A stretch of DNA of 64,000 nt from an uncultured Eubacteriales bacterium (lineage in GTDB: Bacteria; Bacillota; Clostridia; Christensenellales; UBA1242). The stretch lies in contig CARJLX010000001.1 of NCBI GenBank assembly GCA_949001935.1, forward strand, positions 310,001-374,000. Reading direction: 5' to 3'. Shown here in pieces: positions 51,236 through 59,867 of the stretch (its first letter is position 1; each line of letters opens with the position of its first letter). Under the pieces are notes generated by a model. It was not told where the DNA came from, made no database searches, and saw only the letters and a program-made list of their open reading frames with translations. The translations under genes and the position numbers were made by a program.

Positions 51236-52528
51236 TTATTTATTTTTAGGCGCAATAACAGTTTTTCCTCCCATATATGGTTGTAAAACCTTTGGTATAA
51301 CTACACTACCATCTGCCTGCAAATGATTTTCGACAAAACAAATGAGCATTCTTGGAGGTGCAACAACAGTATTGTTTAATGTGCTTGCATAAACATTTTC
51401 ACCTTTGGCATTTTTATATTTAATATTAAGGCGTCTTGCTTGAGCATCAGTAAGGTTTGAACACGAACCAACTTCAAAATATTTCTTTTGTCTTGGACTC
51501 CAAGCCTCAACATCACAACTTTTATATTTCAAATCTGCTAAATCACCACTACAACAGATAAGTTGGCGAACAGGAATTTCCATACTAACAAAAAGTTCAA
51601 CAGTATATTTCCACATTTTTTCATACCATTCATCAGCTTCTTCAGGTTTACAAATTACAATCATTTCCTGCTTTTCAAATTGATGAATTCTATAAATTCC
51701 ACGCTCTTCGATACCATGAGCTCCCTTTTCCTTTCTAAAACATGGTGAATAACTTGTTAAAGTTAAAGGCAATTTGCTTTCATCTATGATTTGTCCCATA
51801 AAACGGCCTATCATTGAGTGTTCACTAGTTCCAATTAAGTATAAATCTTCACCCTCAATCTTATACATCATGTTTTCCATTTCGTCAAAACTCATAACAC
51901 CAGTCACAACATCACTTCTAATCATAAAAGGAGGAATTACATAAGTAAACCCTTTATCAATCATAAAATCACGAGCATAAGCAAGTATCGCACTATGAAG
52001 TCTTGCAATATCGCCAACTAAATAATAGAAACCTTGTCCACTTGTTCTTCTTGCAGAATCAACATCAATTCCACCAAGTTTTTCAAGTATTTCTGTATGA
52101 TAAGGTATTTCAAAATTTGGAACTTTTGCCTCCAAAAATCTTTGACCTTCCACATTTTTACTATCATTTTCACCAAGCGGAACATCTTCAGCAATAATAT
52201 TAGGTATTGTCATCATGCATTTTTTAAGTTCAATATTAAGCTTTTCCTCTTCAGCTTCAATTTCAAGAATTCTAGCGTTATTAGCAACAACTTGAGCCTT
52301 GATTTTATTTGCTTCATCCACCTTTTTATCACGCATAAGTTGACCAATTTGAGTGCTAAGCGTATTTCTACTAGCACGCAAAGTGTCACCTTCTTTTTTC
52401 AGCTCTCTAACTTTAGCATCTAATTCAAGAACTTGGTCTACCAAAGCAAGTTTATGATTTTGAAACTTCTTTTTAATATTCTCTCTTACAAGCTCTGGAT
52501 TATTTCTTATCAAATTGATATCTATCAT
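51236..52528 (-). CDS. serS: Seryl-tRNA synthetase
   Basis: The 430-residue class II enzyme charges tRNA-Ser and tRNA-Sec where present. It has the N-terminal tRNA-binding coiled coil (residues 30-100). Motif 2 is SPCFRKEKGAHGIEERGIYRIHQF, given here as SPCFRKEKG...RIHQF. Motif 3 follows (TLNNTVVAPPRMLICFVENH). It is complete with a good AAGGAG site. No T-box leader is evident in the 264-nt upstream gap, which instead holds a plain promoter. Confidence 0.97.
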   Translation of the reverse strand: MIDINLIRNNPELVRENIKKKFQNHKLALVDQVLELDAKVRELKKEGDTLRASRNTLSTQIGQLMRDKKVDEANKIKAQVVANNARILEIEAEEEKLNIELKKCMMTIPNIIAEDVPLGENDSKNVEGQRFLEAKVPNFEIPYHTEILEKLGGIDVDSARRTSGQGFYYLVGDIARLHSAILAYARDFMIDKGFTYVIPPFMIRSDVVTGVMSFDEMENMMYKIEGEDLYLIGTSEHSMIGRFMGQIIDESKLPLTLTSYSPCFRKEKGAHGIEERGIYRIHQFEKQEMIVICKPEEADEWYEKMWKYTVELFVSMEIPVRQLICCSGDLADLKYKSCDVEAWSPRQKKYFEVGSCSNLTDAQARRLNIKYKNAKGENVYASTLNNTVVAPPRMLICFVENHLQADGSVVIPKVLQPYMGGKTVIAPKNK

Positions 52529-52554
52529 TTCTATCTCCTTAATTTATATTAATA

Positions 52555-52583
52555 ATTATATATTCATAATAAAATATAGTCAA
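52555..52583 (-). promoter_or_regulatory. Sigma-A-type promoter of serS
   Basis: On the minus strand TTGACT, a 17-bp spacer and TATAAT, an almost ideal housekeeping promoter. Confidence 0.85.
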
Positions 52584-52635
52584 CTAAATTAAAAAGTTAA
52601 ATAAAAAATATAGTACTAAAGTTTAAAGTTTTATC

Positions 52636-52670
52636 AATATATAGTATTATGTAACGCATACAACCTACAA
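52636..52670. repeat. Intergenic repeat, family 2, copy B
   Basis: ATCAATATATAGTATTATG followed by TAACGCATACAACCTACAA. It shares ATCAATATATAGTATTATG with copy C at 61001; the right arm is more degenerate. It lies between the divergent serS and xer promoters. Confidence 0.65.
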
Positions 52671-52755
52671 CTAGACAACCAAATATTGCAAGACTATTAA
52701 AATTTCAATTTTAAACAAACTAAATTTTCAACTGTAACAATTTATGGAAATTTGC

Positions 52756-52785
52756 TTTACAATAAAAAGAGGTTTATGCTAAAAT
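52756..52785 (+). promoter_or_regulatory. Promoter for a leaderless xer mRNA
   Basis: TTTACA, an 18-bp spacer and TAAAAT. The -10 box ends 7 nt before the ATG at 52793; no correctly spaced Shine-Dalgarno. Confidence 0.6.
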
Positions 52786-52792
52786 AAAATAT

Positions 52793-53833
52793 ATGACAGG
52801 CCTTTCCTTTTATGAAAAGCGAGACATTCAAAATAGATTAAAAACAGGTAAATATTCTGAAAATTTACCTGAGTTTTGTTATGATTTTTTAGTAGGCATA
52901 GAAAACAATACATCTACTTTAACAAGATATAATTATTCCATGGATATAGCTGTATTTATGGACTATCTTTCACGCTATGTGATAAAGAAACCTGTTGAAA
53001 ATATTTCACTTGAAGATATGGATAAAATAAAATCTCGTCATATTGAGCAGTTTTTATCATATCTCTCATATTACGACAAAGACGGAAAGGAGAATAAGAA
53101 TGGCGAAAAAGGGAAAGCCAGAAAACTTGCCTCAATACGCAGTTTATTTAAATATTTATTCAATCATGATATGATTTCTTCTAATGTAGCAAGCAAGGTT
53201 GAAACCCCAAAGCTACACAGTAAAGAAATTACTCGACTTGAACAAAACGAAGTTGAAAAACTTATGAATGTAGTTGAAAACCCTTGTACATTTACAGAAA
53301 GACAAAAGAACTATGACAAAAACACTTTTGAGCGCGATAATGCAATCATTACCCTGTTTTTAGGAACTGGAATACGTATTTCAGAGCTTGTTGGGCTTGA
53401 TATTGATAGTTTTGACTTTTCACAAAATGCATTTATCGTCACACGCAAAGGCGGAAATCAAACTATGCTATATTTCTCTAACACTGTTGCGCAAGCTCTC
53501 AAAACTTGGCTTGAAAAAAGATCCACTTTGGAGCTTCCTAATGATGAAAAAGCAATGTTTATCTCTTTACAACGCAAACGAATTTCTGTTCGTGCAGTTG
53601 AAAACTTAGTTAAAAAATTTGCTAAAGAAGCCTCACCTCTTAAAAATATCTCACCACACAAACTTCGCAGTACATTTGGCACAAACCTATATCGCGAAAC
53701 CAAAGACATCTATATTGTTGCTGATGTTTTAGGTCATAAAGATGTCAACACAACAAAACGCCACTATGCCGCTATCAGCGAAGACATGCGTAAAAGCGTG
53801 GCCGATAAAGTCAAGATTAGAAACGATGACTAA
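52793..53833 (+). CDS. Tyrosine recombinase of the Xer type
   Basis: The 346-residue recombinase has an N-terminal SAM-like core-binding domain (residues about 25-120) and a catalytic domain with all residues: Arg in GTGIRISELVGLD (near 192), Lys in TRKGGN, HxLR in SPHKLRSTFG, His in LGHKDVNTTKRHYAAI and the nucleophilic Tyr in RHYAAI (near 323). It is longer than XerC/XerD (about 300), with inserts before the Arg motif. It could resolve chromosome dimers or be an orphan integrase; no phage or element genes are nearby, favouring the first. Confidence 0.88.
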   Translation: MTGLSFYEKRDIQNRLKTGKYSENLPEFCYDFLVGIENNTSTLTRYNYSMDIAVFMDYLSRYVIKKPVENISLEDMDKIKSRHIEQFLSYLSYYDKDGKENKNGEKGKARKLASIRSLFKYLFNHDMISSNVASKVETPKLHSKEITRLEQNEVEKLMNVVENPCTFTERQKNYDKNTFERDNAIITLFLGTGIRISELVGLDIDSFDFSQNAFIVTRKGGNQTMLYFSNTVAQALKTWLEKRSTLELPNDEKAMFISLQRKRISVRAVENLVKKFAKEASPLKNISPHKLRSTFGTNLYRETKDIYIVADVLGHKDVNTTKRHYAAISEDMRKSVADKVKIRNDD

Positions 53834-53862
53834 AAATAAGGATTTAAAATTCCTTATTTTTT
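53832..53862 (+). terminator. Intrinsic terminator of xer
   Basis: AAAATAAGGA / TCCTTATTTT with a T run. Confidence 0.85.
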
Positions 53863-53943
53863 ATTACCGCCATGTTTAAATTAAATGGATTAATAAAAAT
53901 CAAATTGCCAAGAAAATAATCGTGCAACTTTTGATTGCAAAAA

Positions 53944-54045
53944 AAAGAAACACAATTCTGCTGAACTCGTGTTTCTTCTTCTATAATGTGAAGCATATCT
54001 CCTTCACACTATTATCTTGTGTAGTTTTTTATATATTATTCATTT
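53944..54045 (-). ncRNA. Candidate small RNA of about 90-100 nt
   Basis: On the minus strand, between the terminator of spoIVB and the end of xer, there is a hairpin TGTGAAG / CTTCACA (53986-54008). It is followed by a strong intrinsic terminator AAGAAACAC / GTGTTTCTT with a T run (53944-53979). A weak promoter (TTCAAA, 17 bp, TATAAA) lies upstream near 54040-54068. No ORF with a sensible ribosome-binding site fits. No known RNA family is recognised. Confidence 0.35.
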
Positions 54046-54080
54046 ATAATTAATTTTTAATAAAATTTGAAATGTTGACA

Positions 54081-54129
54081 AAAAATCTTGCACTATCATT
54101 TTTAGCAAATTATAGTGCAAGATTTTTTT
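54081..54129. terminator. Bidirectional terminator of spoIVB
   Basis: AAAAATCTTGCACTAT / ATAGTGCAAGATTTTT, a perfect 16-bp stem with a 15-nt loop. A and T runs on either side let it work in both directions. Confidence 0.85.
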
Positions 54130-54162
54130 ATTTATAAATTTAAGAATTATAAAGAGAAAATT

Positions 54163-55386
54163 TTATTTCCCTTCTCCTTCCATTAACCAATCGCTATAAA
54201 TTCCATACCCTTTTGTTGGATCTGATAAGAACACATGCGTAACAGCTCCAATTAGTTTATCATTTTGAATTATTGGCGAACCACTCATGCCTTGAACTAT
54301 TCCGCCTGTCAATTCCAAAAGACGTTTATCTGTCACTCTAAACACTAGACTTTTATCATCAGATTTAGACTGATAATTGGCTTTAATAATTTCAATATCA
54401 TATTCTTCTCGAATTCCACTAACGCTTGAAACAATCTTAGCTTTACCAGGTTTCACACCCAATCTTCCTCCTAAGGTCGCTGTTAAATTAGCATCAACCA
54501 TATTTTCTAAATCATCGAGGTGACCAAATATGCCATATTTATTATTTTTCTTTATTTGACCTTTCTCATTACTTTGCAAGAACACACATCTAAGCTCCCC
54601 AGGGTTATTTCTTTCCCCTTTATTTATACCTATTAGAGAGCAATCAAAAACTTTACCATCTGTTAAAGGAATAATATTTCCAACTTTACCATCTGTTATT
54701 GGATGCCCAAGTGCTACAAAATTATGGTTATCTTGTTTAACATAAGTTAAAGTACCAACTCCTGAGATGTCATCTTTTACCCAAAGCCCCAATTTATATT
54801 TGCCATCTTTATTTTTAATGAGGTCTACAATAGTTTTTTCAAGTTGATTTTTCCTTAAGTATTCTATTTCAACCCTGCCATTACTAGAATTTAAAATTTC
54901 TTCCACCTCATCAAGCGAATTAATCAATTTCCCATCTATCGTTTTTAAAACATCTCCACTTTTAAAAATTCTATTTTTGTTTATTCCTTCCCCATCAGTT
55001 GCAACAATCGTATCACTAATCACAATAGCCCCATCAGTTGCAAGAGAAATCCCGATAGGCACTCCACCTATAAATACATCTTCTTCTGGCAAAATATTTA
55101 CCTTAACCTTTCGAATAGGAATCAAACCAAAAAGTTTAAATACAACAGTTCCTTCTTTCTGCCTTTCGCTACTAACGCTTGCATCTCCCTTTTCTAAGGA
55201 AGTTTTTACAAATGAACCAAATAAAGAATTGTTATTTACATTATCAACATCATTAAAACTTGCTGAAAAATTATCTGGTAATGCAAAAATATCGCCAAAC
55301 CCAACATTCTGCAAAAGAATTAAAGTTGATATGGCTAAAACAAAAATTAGCGTATAAATTCGTTTAAATCTTTTACCTTTTCTCAT
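54163..55386 (-). CDS. spoIVB: SpoIVB peptidase
   Basis: The protein of 407 residues is a PDZ-containing serine peptidase secreted from the forespore to start SpoIVFB and sigma-K activation. An N-terminal membrane anchor (IYTLIFVLAISTLILLQNV) is followed by a PDZ domain (IFKSGDVLKTIDGKLI) and the S55 peptidase domain. That domain has the His motif FVALGHPITDGKVG and the Ser motif GGIVQGMSGSPIIQNDKLIGAVTHVF. ATG at 55386 is chosen; a TTG 6 codons upstream is possible. Neither has a good ribosome-binding site. recN-spoIVB adjacency is conserved in spore formers. Confidence 0.93.
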   Translation of the reverse strand: MRKGKRFKRIYTLIFVLAISTLILLQNVGFGDIFALPDNFSASFNDVDNVNNNSLFGSFVKTSLEKGDASVSSERQKEGTVVFKLFGLIPIRKVKVNILPEEDVFIGGVPIGISLATDGAIVISDTIVATDGEGINKNRIFKSGDVLKTIDGKLINSLDEVEEILNSSNGRVEIEYLRKNQLEKTIVDLIKNKDGKYKLGLWVKDDISGVGTLTYVKQDNHNFVALGHPITDGKVGNIIPLTDGKVFDCSLIGINKGERNNPGELRCVFLQSNEKGQIKKNNKYGIFGHLDDLENMVDANLTATLGGRLGVKPGKAKIVSSVSGIREEYDIEIIKANYQSKSDDKSLVFRVTDKRLLELTGGIVQGMSGSPIIQNDKLIGAVTHVFLSDPTKGYGIYSDWLMEGEGK

Positions 55387-55426
55387 AGGTTTTAGTCTAC
55401 GCAAAAAGGTTTAAATTATACAAATA

Positions 55427-55450
55427 AAAAAGAGCATTTTCTGCTCTTTT
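55427..55450 (-). terminator. Terminator of recN
   Basis: AAAAGAGCA / TGCTCTTTT; on the minus strand it ends in a T run and separates recN from spoIVB. Confidence 0.85.
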
Positions 55451-55452
55451 AT

Positions 55453-57114
55453 CTACTTTGCTTTTGCCCGCATTTCTTGTGAGTGTTTAAGTGCAACTTC
55501 AGTTGCATCACCACCAACCATTTTTGCAAGACCTTCAATAATCCCTTGTTCATCAAGCCTCTCTACATTCGTGACAGTTGATTCGCCTTCCACTTTTTTG
55601 GAAACATAAAACATCTCATCACAATATGAAGCAACTTGAGGTAGATGGGTTATACAAATAACTTGATTATTTTTAGAAAGTTTAGAAATTTTTTCGCCAA
55701 CAACAACGCCAGTTTCGCCACCAATGCCTGCATCTATCTCATCAAAGATAAGAGTTTCTGCACTGCCAAATTCAGCAAATATATTTTTAATAGCAAGCAT
55801 AAACCTACTCATTTCACCACCAGAAGCTGTTTTACTTAATGCTTTAACTTCTTGTCCTTTATTTGCAGAGAAAGCGAACCTAGCAATATCATAACCATTA
55901 GCTGAGAACCCTTCAGCTTTTTCAAATTCTACTATAAAGGTTGTATTTTTCATGCCTAGTTCACTCAACTCTTTAACGACCTTTCCTTCAATAACCTTTG
56001 CTACTTCCGCACGCTTATTCGTCAAACTATTACATGCTTCAAATAAAGAACTCTCTTGTTGAACTTTTAAATTTTCTAACATTTCCAACTCGAACTCTGC
56101 ATCATTAAGTTTGTTTAATCTGTCTTTTGCGTTTTCACAAAATAATAAAACTTCGCTTATGCTTCCACCATACTTCTTGAGCATAGATTTTATCAAATCA
56201 TTGCGTTTATCTAATTTCTCCAACTCAAATTCATTGAAATTAAGCTCACTAGCAAAATCATTTAATGTTTCATTTATATCTTGAAGTTCATACTTACAAC
56301 TATTTAATCTTTCCTTACAAGAGTCAATCACTTCAATTCCAGTCACATTATTTATTGACATCAACGCTTCCTGAACTTGAACAATTGCAGACATTGAAGA
56401 GTTCTCAAGTGCTTCATTACAAGATTTAACGCCATCACAAATTTTTTCAGCATTAGCTAACATCAATAATCTAGATTTTACTTCTTCATCTTCACCATCA
56501 TGAAGACTAGCTTCTTCTATCTCCTTAATTTGATACTCCAAAAGAGCCTTAGTACGCTCTCTTTCAAAAACATCTCCCCCCATTGCTTTAATTTGAGCTA
56601 ATGTGTTTTGATAACGCTCATATCTTTCTTTTACCTCATTTTTGAGAGCCCATAAACTTTGTCCACCAAACTTATCTAACATAGCTAAGTGATTTTTATT
56701 ATTCAAAAGTTCAATACTCTCATGCTGAGAATAACTGTCTACTAAAATACTACCAATCTTTTTTAAAGTTGAGGCTATCATAGGTGTGCCATTCACGCGT
56801 ATAACACTCTTTCCGTCACGTGTAAGTGAACGTGAAAGTAAAATCTCATTTTCTTCAACCTCAACTCCAAGTTCATTTAAAAGTGCAATTGCTTGAGAAG
56901 ATAATTCACTAAACAAGGCATCAACTTTCATTAAATCCTCACCAGTACGCAAAAGTTCTTTATCTGCCTTACCACCAAGCACAAAGTTTAACGAGTCAAA
57001 TATAATACTCTTTCCTGCACCAGTCTCACCTAACAGAACATTAAAACCTTTCCCAAAATCAATAGAAAGATTTTTTATTAATGCAACATTTTTTATATTT
57101 AAAGTTTGAAGCAT
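55453..57114 (-). CDS. recN: DNA repair protein RecN
   Basis: The 553-residue SMC-like protein acts early in double-strand break repair. It has Walker A GETGAGKSIIFDSLNFVLGG (near residue 31), a coiled-coil middle with a short hinge, the ABC signature ALSKTASGGEMSRFMLAI near residue 425, Walker B TLIFDEIDAGIGG, and the D-loop/H-loop region ICITHLPQVASYCD. Complete. It follows argR by 9 nt and is followed by a terminator. Confidence 0.97.
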   Translation of the reverse strand: MLQTLNIKNVALIKNLSIDFGKGFNVLLGETGAGKSIIFDSLNFVLGGKADKELLRTGEDLMKVDALFSELSSQAIALLNELGVEVEENEILLSRSLTRDGKSVIRVNGTPMIASTLKKIGSILVDSYSQHESIELLNNKNHLAMLDKFGGQSLWALKNEVKERYERYQNTLAQIKAMGGDVFERERTKALLEYQIKEIEEASLHDGEDEEVKSRLLMLANAEKICDGVKSCNEALENSSMSAIVQVQEALMSINNVTGIEVIDSCKERLNSCKYELQDINETLNDFASELNFNEFELEKLDKRNDLIKSMLKKYGGSISEVLLFCENAKDRLNKLNDAEFELEMLENLKVQQESSLFEACNSLTNKRAEVAKVIEGKVVKELSELGMKNTTFIVEFEKAEGFSANGYDIARFAFSANKGQEVKALSKTASGGEMSRFMLAIKNIFAEFGSAETLIFDEIDAGIGGETGVVVGEKISKLSKNNQVICITHLPQVASYCDEMFYVSKKVEGESTVTNVERLDEQGIIEGLAKMVGGDATEVALKHSQEMRAKAK

Positions 57115-57123
57115 ATTTCACCT

Positions 57124-57576
57124 CTATGCCAAAATATCATTCAATGAAAGCACAATCTCTGTAGCCTGTGCCACGCTAGGAAAAATCAACATAACAGTAT
57201 CATCTCCATTTACAGCCCCCATAAGGTCAGTTAAGTTTAGTTTGTCAACAAAATTACAAACACTAGAACCAAGCCCCTTGATAGTTTTAATAACAACAAG
57301 ATTAAGTGCATTCTTAACAGAAATAACAGACTCCTTAAAGATAGAAATATACTTATTAGAAATAAGTTGTTCATCAGAGCCAACAAAACAATATTTATAT
57401 TTGCCAGAAGAAGATAGGATTTTTGTAAGTCCTAACTCTTTAATATCACGCGAAATAGTGGCTTGAGTAATCTCAAAATTTGCATTTTTAAGCTCTCTAG
57501 CGAGTTCATCCTGAGTTTCAATCTCTTTAGTGGAGATTAATTCAAGAATTTTTGATTGTCTTGCACTTCTTGCCAT
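57124..57576 (-). CDS. argR: Arginine repressor ArgR/AhrC
   Basis: The 150-residue protein has an N-terminal winged helix (SKILELISTKEIETQDELARELKN, ITQATISRDIKELGL) and a C-terminal arginine-binding hexamerisation domain (LMGAVNGDDTVMLIFPS). In the presence of arginine it represses biosynthesis and can activate catabolism. It precedes recN as in Bacillus. ARG boxes surround its promoter, which indicates autoregulation. SD AAGGAG. Confidence 0.96.
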   Translation of the reverse strand: MARSARQSKILELISTKEIETQDELARELKNANFEITQATISRDIKELGLTKILSSSGKYKYCFVGSDEQLISNKYISIFKESVISVKNALNLVVIKTIKGLGSSVCNFVDKLNLTDLMGAVNGDDTVMLIFPSVAQATEIVLSLNDILA

Positions 57577-57896
57577 TGTTTTCTCCTTAATGGCTACATC
57601 CCTTTATTTTAAAGGCATGTAGCGATTGTGAATAATTATAAATTTATACTTATTCAGCAATTTTTTATCATTATACAACTTTTTTTATAATTATGCAAGT
57701 GTTTTTTGAATAATTATTCATGATTTTTTTATATAAATTGCATATTTTGCAAATTTATAAATTTCGTTTTTATATTTATAAGTGAGTATGCATAAGCATT
57801 TTAATTACCTTTATCAAAAATATAATAAAATAAAAAACAAAAGCCTATTGACTTTTGACCACCCTTTTGATATAATTGTCAAGCATAGGAGGAAAT
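57577..57896. promoter_or_regulatory. Divergent control region of argR with ARG boxes
   Basis: This 320-nt gap holds the argR promoter on the minus strand (57670-57698: TTGCAT, 17 bp, TATAAT). A perfect ARG box TGAATAATTATTCA lies at 57707-57720, just upstream of its -35 box. A looser ATAATTATGCAAG half-box overlaps the -35. A pair of imperfect boxes lies in the leader at 57629-57656 (TGAATAATTATAAA and TTATACTTATTCA). A 13-bp hairpin (one mismatch) at 57593-57623 directly precedes the argR ribosome-binding site. The rest, 57721-57847, is plain A/T-rich DNA. Confidence 0.8.
57848..57876 (+). promoter_or_regulatory. Sigma-A-type promoter
   Basis: TTGACT, a 17-bp spacer and TATAAT, 20 nt before the ATG of the unknown 251-residue protein. 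It fixes the start at 57897. Confidence 0.85.
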
Positions 57897-58652
57897 ATGC
57901 CACAAATAGATCAACAATACAACTATAGAAGCTTCTCAACCCCAGAATTATCTCAATTAGAAAAAGAAATGAAAGAGTATGATTTTGTAAACTATCACAG
58001 CCTTATAATAGGAACATTATACAATTTTAGATTTGAAAGCATCAGGGGCAAATTTAAGACAGACAAAATTTTAAATATTTTTGTAAAAAGAATGAAAGAA
58101 CAAATATCTGCCCTGCCAAAGAATTGCGAACTTAGAAAAGCCATGTCCAACAAACTTACTGGTTGCAAAGCTTTTACATTAACACATAAATGCGATAAGG
58201 CCAAAGCAATAAAAATTTTAAATCGCTTGGTAGAACTTGGACTTTTCGAATACTCAAATAATGGCTCTTGGATTTCAACTATTCCTAATAAAAAATTAAA
58301 TAATGAAGCTAAAAGAATTATCAACGAGGTTGACAATCTTTACTTCTTAGATACAAATAATTTAAGAATCATGATCTATGATTGCGTTGAAGAAATAATA
58401 TCATCTAAAAACGACTGCATGATTATTAGAAAACCCAAAGAAGATCCAAAAGTTGAAAAAATTTTAAATAATTTTGAAGAATTTTACGAAGGTCTAAAAG
58501 TAATAGATAAATACTTAAAACCCAAAAAGAAAAAACTTGACAACATAAAAGAAATTAGAGCATACACCGATCCTATTATAGAATATTTTGATAATATGGA
58601 AAATGTTGCGGACGACACAGAAAACACACCCCCTGAAGATGAAGCAAATTAA
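57897..58652 (+). CDS. Unknown 251-residue charged protein
   Basis: I do not recognise this protein. It is lysine- and glutamate-rich and mainly helical, without membrane segments; CDKAKAIKILNRLVELGLFEYSNNGSWI near residue 98 could be a small winged-helix-like element. The tail is acidic (DDTENTPPEDEAN). The ATG at 57897 has a strong TAGGAGGA site. It has its own promoter and shares a bidirectional terminator with thiI. Confidence 0.65.
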   Translation: MPQIDQQYNYRSFSTPELSQLEKEMKEYDFVNYHSLIIGTLYNFRFESIRGKFKTDKILNIFVKRMKEQISALPKNCELRKAMSNKLTGCKAFTLTHKCDKAKAIKILNRLVELGLFEYSNNGSWISTIPNKKLNNEAKRIINEVDNLYFLDTNNLRIMIYDCVEEIISSKNDCMIIRKPKEDPKVEKILNNFEEFYEGLKVIDKYLKPKKKKLDNIKEIRAYTDPIIEYFDNMENVADDTENTPPEDEAN

Positions 58653-58672
58653 TTAAATTTACCAACCAACAA

Positions 58673-58702
58673 AAAAAACACGATTTTAAAATCGTGTTTT
58701 TT
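58673..58702. terminator. Bidirectional terminator
   Basis: A near-perfect palindrome AAAAAACACGATTTT / AAAATCGTGTTTTTT between convergent genes; it touches the stop codon of thiI. Confidence 0.9.
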
Positions 58703-59867
58703 AATCTCGATTAATTTCTATTACCTCTTCACCTGCAAGGCATTCATTCACAAGTTCATCTATATTTAAAAAACTTTCTTCTCTTTCCGCTTTTTCTATA
58801 GCTGGTCTTATAACAGGATTTTTTGGCAAAAATACAGTACAACAATCTTCATATGGCAATATAGAAGTGTCATAAGTTCCAATTCTCTTCGCAACAGCCA
58901 TAATCTCTTCTTTATCCATAGCAATACAAGGCCGAAATACTGGAAGAGTTTTCACAACAGAGCCTGTAACCGTCATACTTTGCATTGTTTGACTTGCAAC
59001 CTGCCCTAAACTTTCGCCAGTAACAATAGCTCCTAAAGCATTCTCCTCGCAAATTTTTTCTGCAACTCTCATCATTATTCTTCGCATGATAGTTATCATG
59101 TATTCGGGCACACAATTAACATGAATAGCTTCTTGCACTTTAGTAAAAGACACGCAATGTAATTTAATATTCCCCACATAGGGTGTTAATTCTTTGGCTA
59201 ATGTTAAAACTTTTTCCTTAGCAAGCTCGCTTGTATAAGGATAACTATGAAAATGCAAGGCGTGCAATTCTAACCCTCGCTTAGCCATTAAATACCCAGC
59301 AACCGGGCTATCTATTCCACCTGATAAAAGCAATAAGGCTTGTCCAGCAGTTCCTAATGGCAAACCACCTTGGCAAGGTATTGTTTGAGTATAAATATAA
59401 GCTCTACCATTATTTCTTATATCAATATTTATCTCAATTTGAGGATTATATAAATCTACAACAGGATTTAAATTATTATTCCAAATAATAGTCCCTAAAA
59501 TTTTAGCATATTCCATTGAAGAAATAGGAAACTTCTTATCAGCACGTTTAACAGAAACCTTATAAGACATCCCCTCAAGATTAATTTCATTGACCACTTC
59601 TTCAATTTCCTCACGATAAGAAAATACTTCTGTTGCAGGACTCAAACTGAAAAGCCCAAAAACTTGTCCAAGTTTCTCAATAAGCCTATTTTCAACCTCA
59701 ATATCATAATTAGATACTATATAACGACCTAATGTCACATGAAAATCAAATTTCTCACCTTCCAACTGCTTTTTTATATTATTAATCAAAGCGTTTTCAA
59801 AAACCTTAATATTTTTCCCTTTCAAAAAGAGTTCACCAAATCGAAGCAATAAAACCCTTTTTCTCAT
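58701..59867 (-). CDS. thiI: tRNA 4-thiouridine synthetase ThiI
   Basis: The 388-residue protein has an N-terminal ferredoxin-like and THUMP region (residues 1-165), a PP-loop ATP-binding motif LLLSGGIDSPVAGYLMAKRG near residue 180, and GAIVTGESLGQVASQTMQSM. It adenylates U8 of tRNA and accepts sulfur. No C-terminal rhodanese domain is present, as in Gram-positive ThiI, where sulfur comes from a dedicated NifS-type partner. That partner is the overlapping upstream gene. Confidence 0.96.
   Translation of the reverse strand: MRKRVLLLRFGELFLKGKNIKVFENALINNIKKQLEGEKFDFHVTLGRYIVSNYDIEVENRLIEKLGQVFGLFSLSPATEVFSYREEIEEVVNEINLEGMSYKVSVKRADKKFPISSMEYAKILGTIIWNNNLNPVVDLYNPQIEINIDIRNNGRAYIYTQTIPCQGGLPLGTAGQALLLLSGGIDSPVAGYLMAKRGLELHALHFHSYPYTSELAKEKVLTLAKELTPYVGNIKLHCVSFTKVQEAIHVNCVPEYMITIMRRIMMRVAEKICEENALGAIVTGESLGQVASQTMQSMTVTGSVVKTLPVFRPCIAMDKEEIMAVAKRIGTYDTSILPYEDCCTVFLPKNPVIRPAIEKAEREESFLNIDELVNECLAGEEVIEINRD

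Noticed and set aside
52793..53833. Integrase of a prophage or integrative element
   Set aside because: No phage, conjugation or att-like sequences are nearby and the flanking genes are core genes, so a cellular Xer role is more likely.
53986..54008. Tiny ORF (ATG within the hairpin AAGGAGATATG on the minus strand)
   Set aside because: The Shine-Dalgarno is only two nt from the ATG and the 31-codon frame has no recognisable features; a structured RNA fits better.
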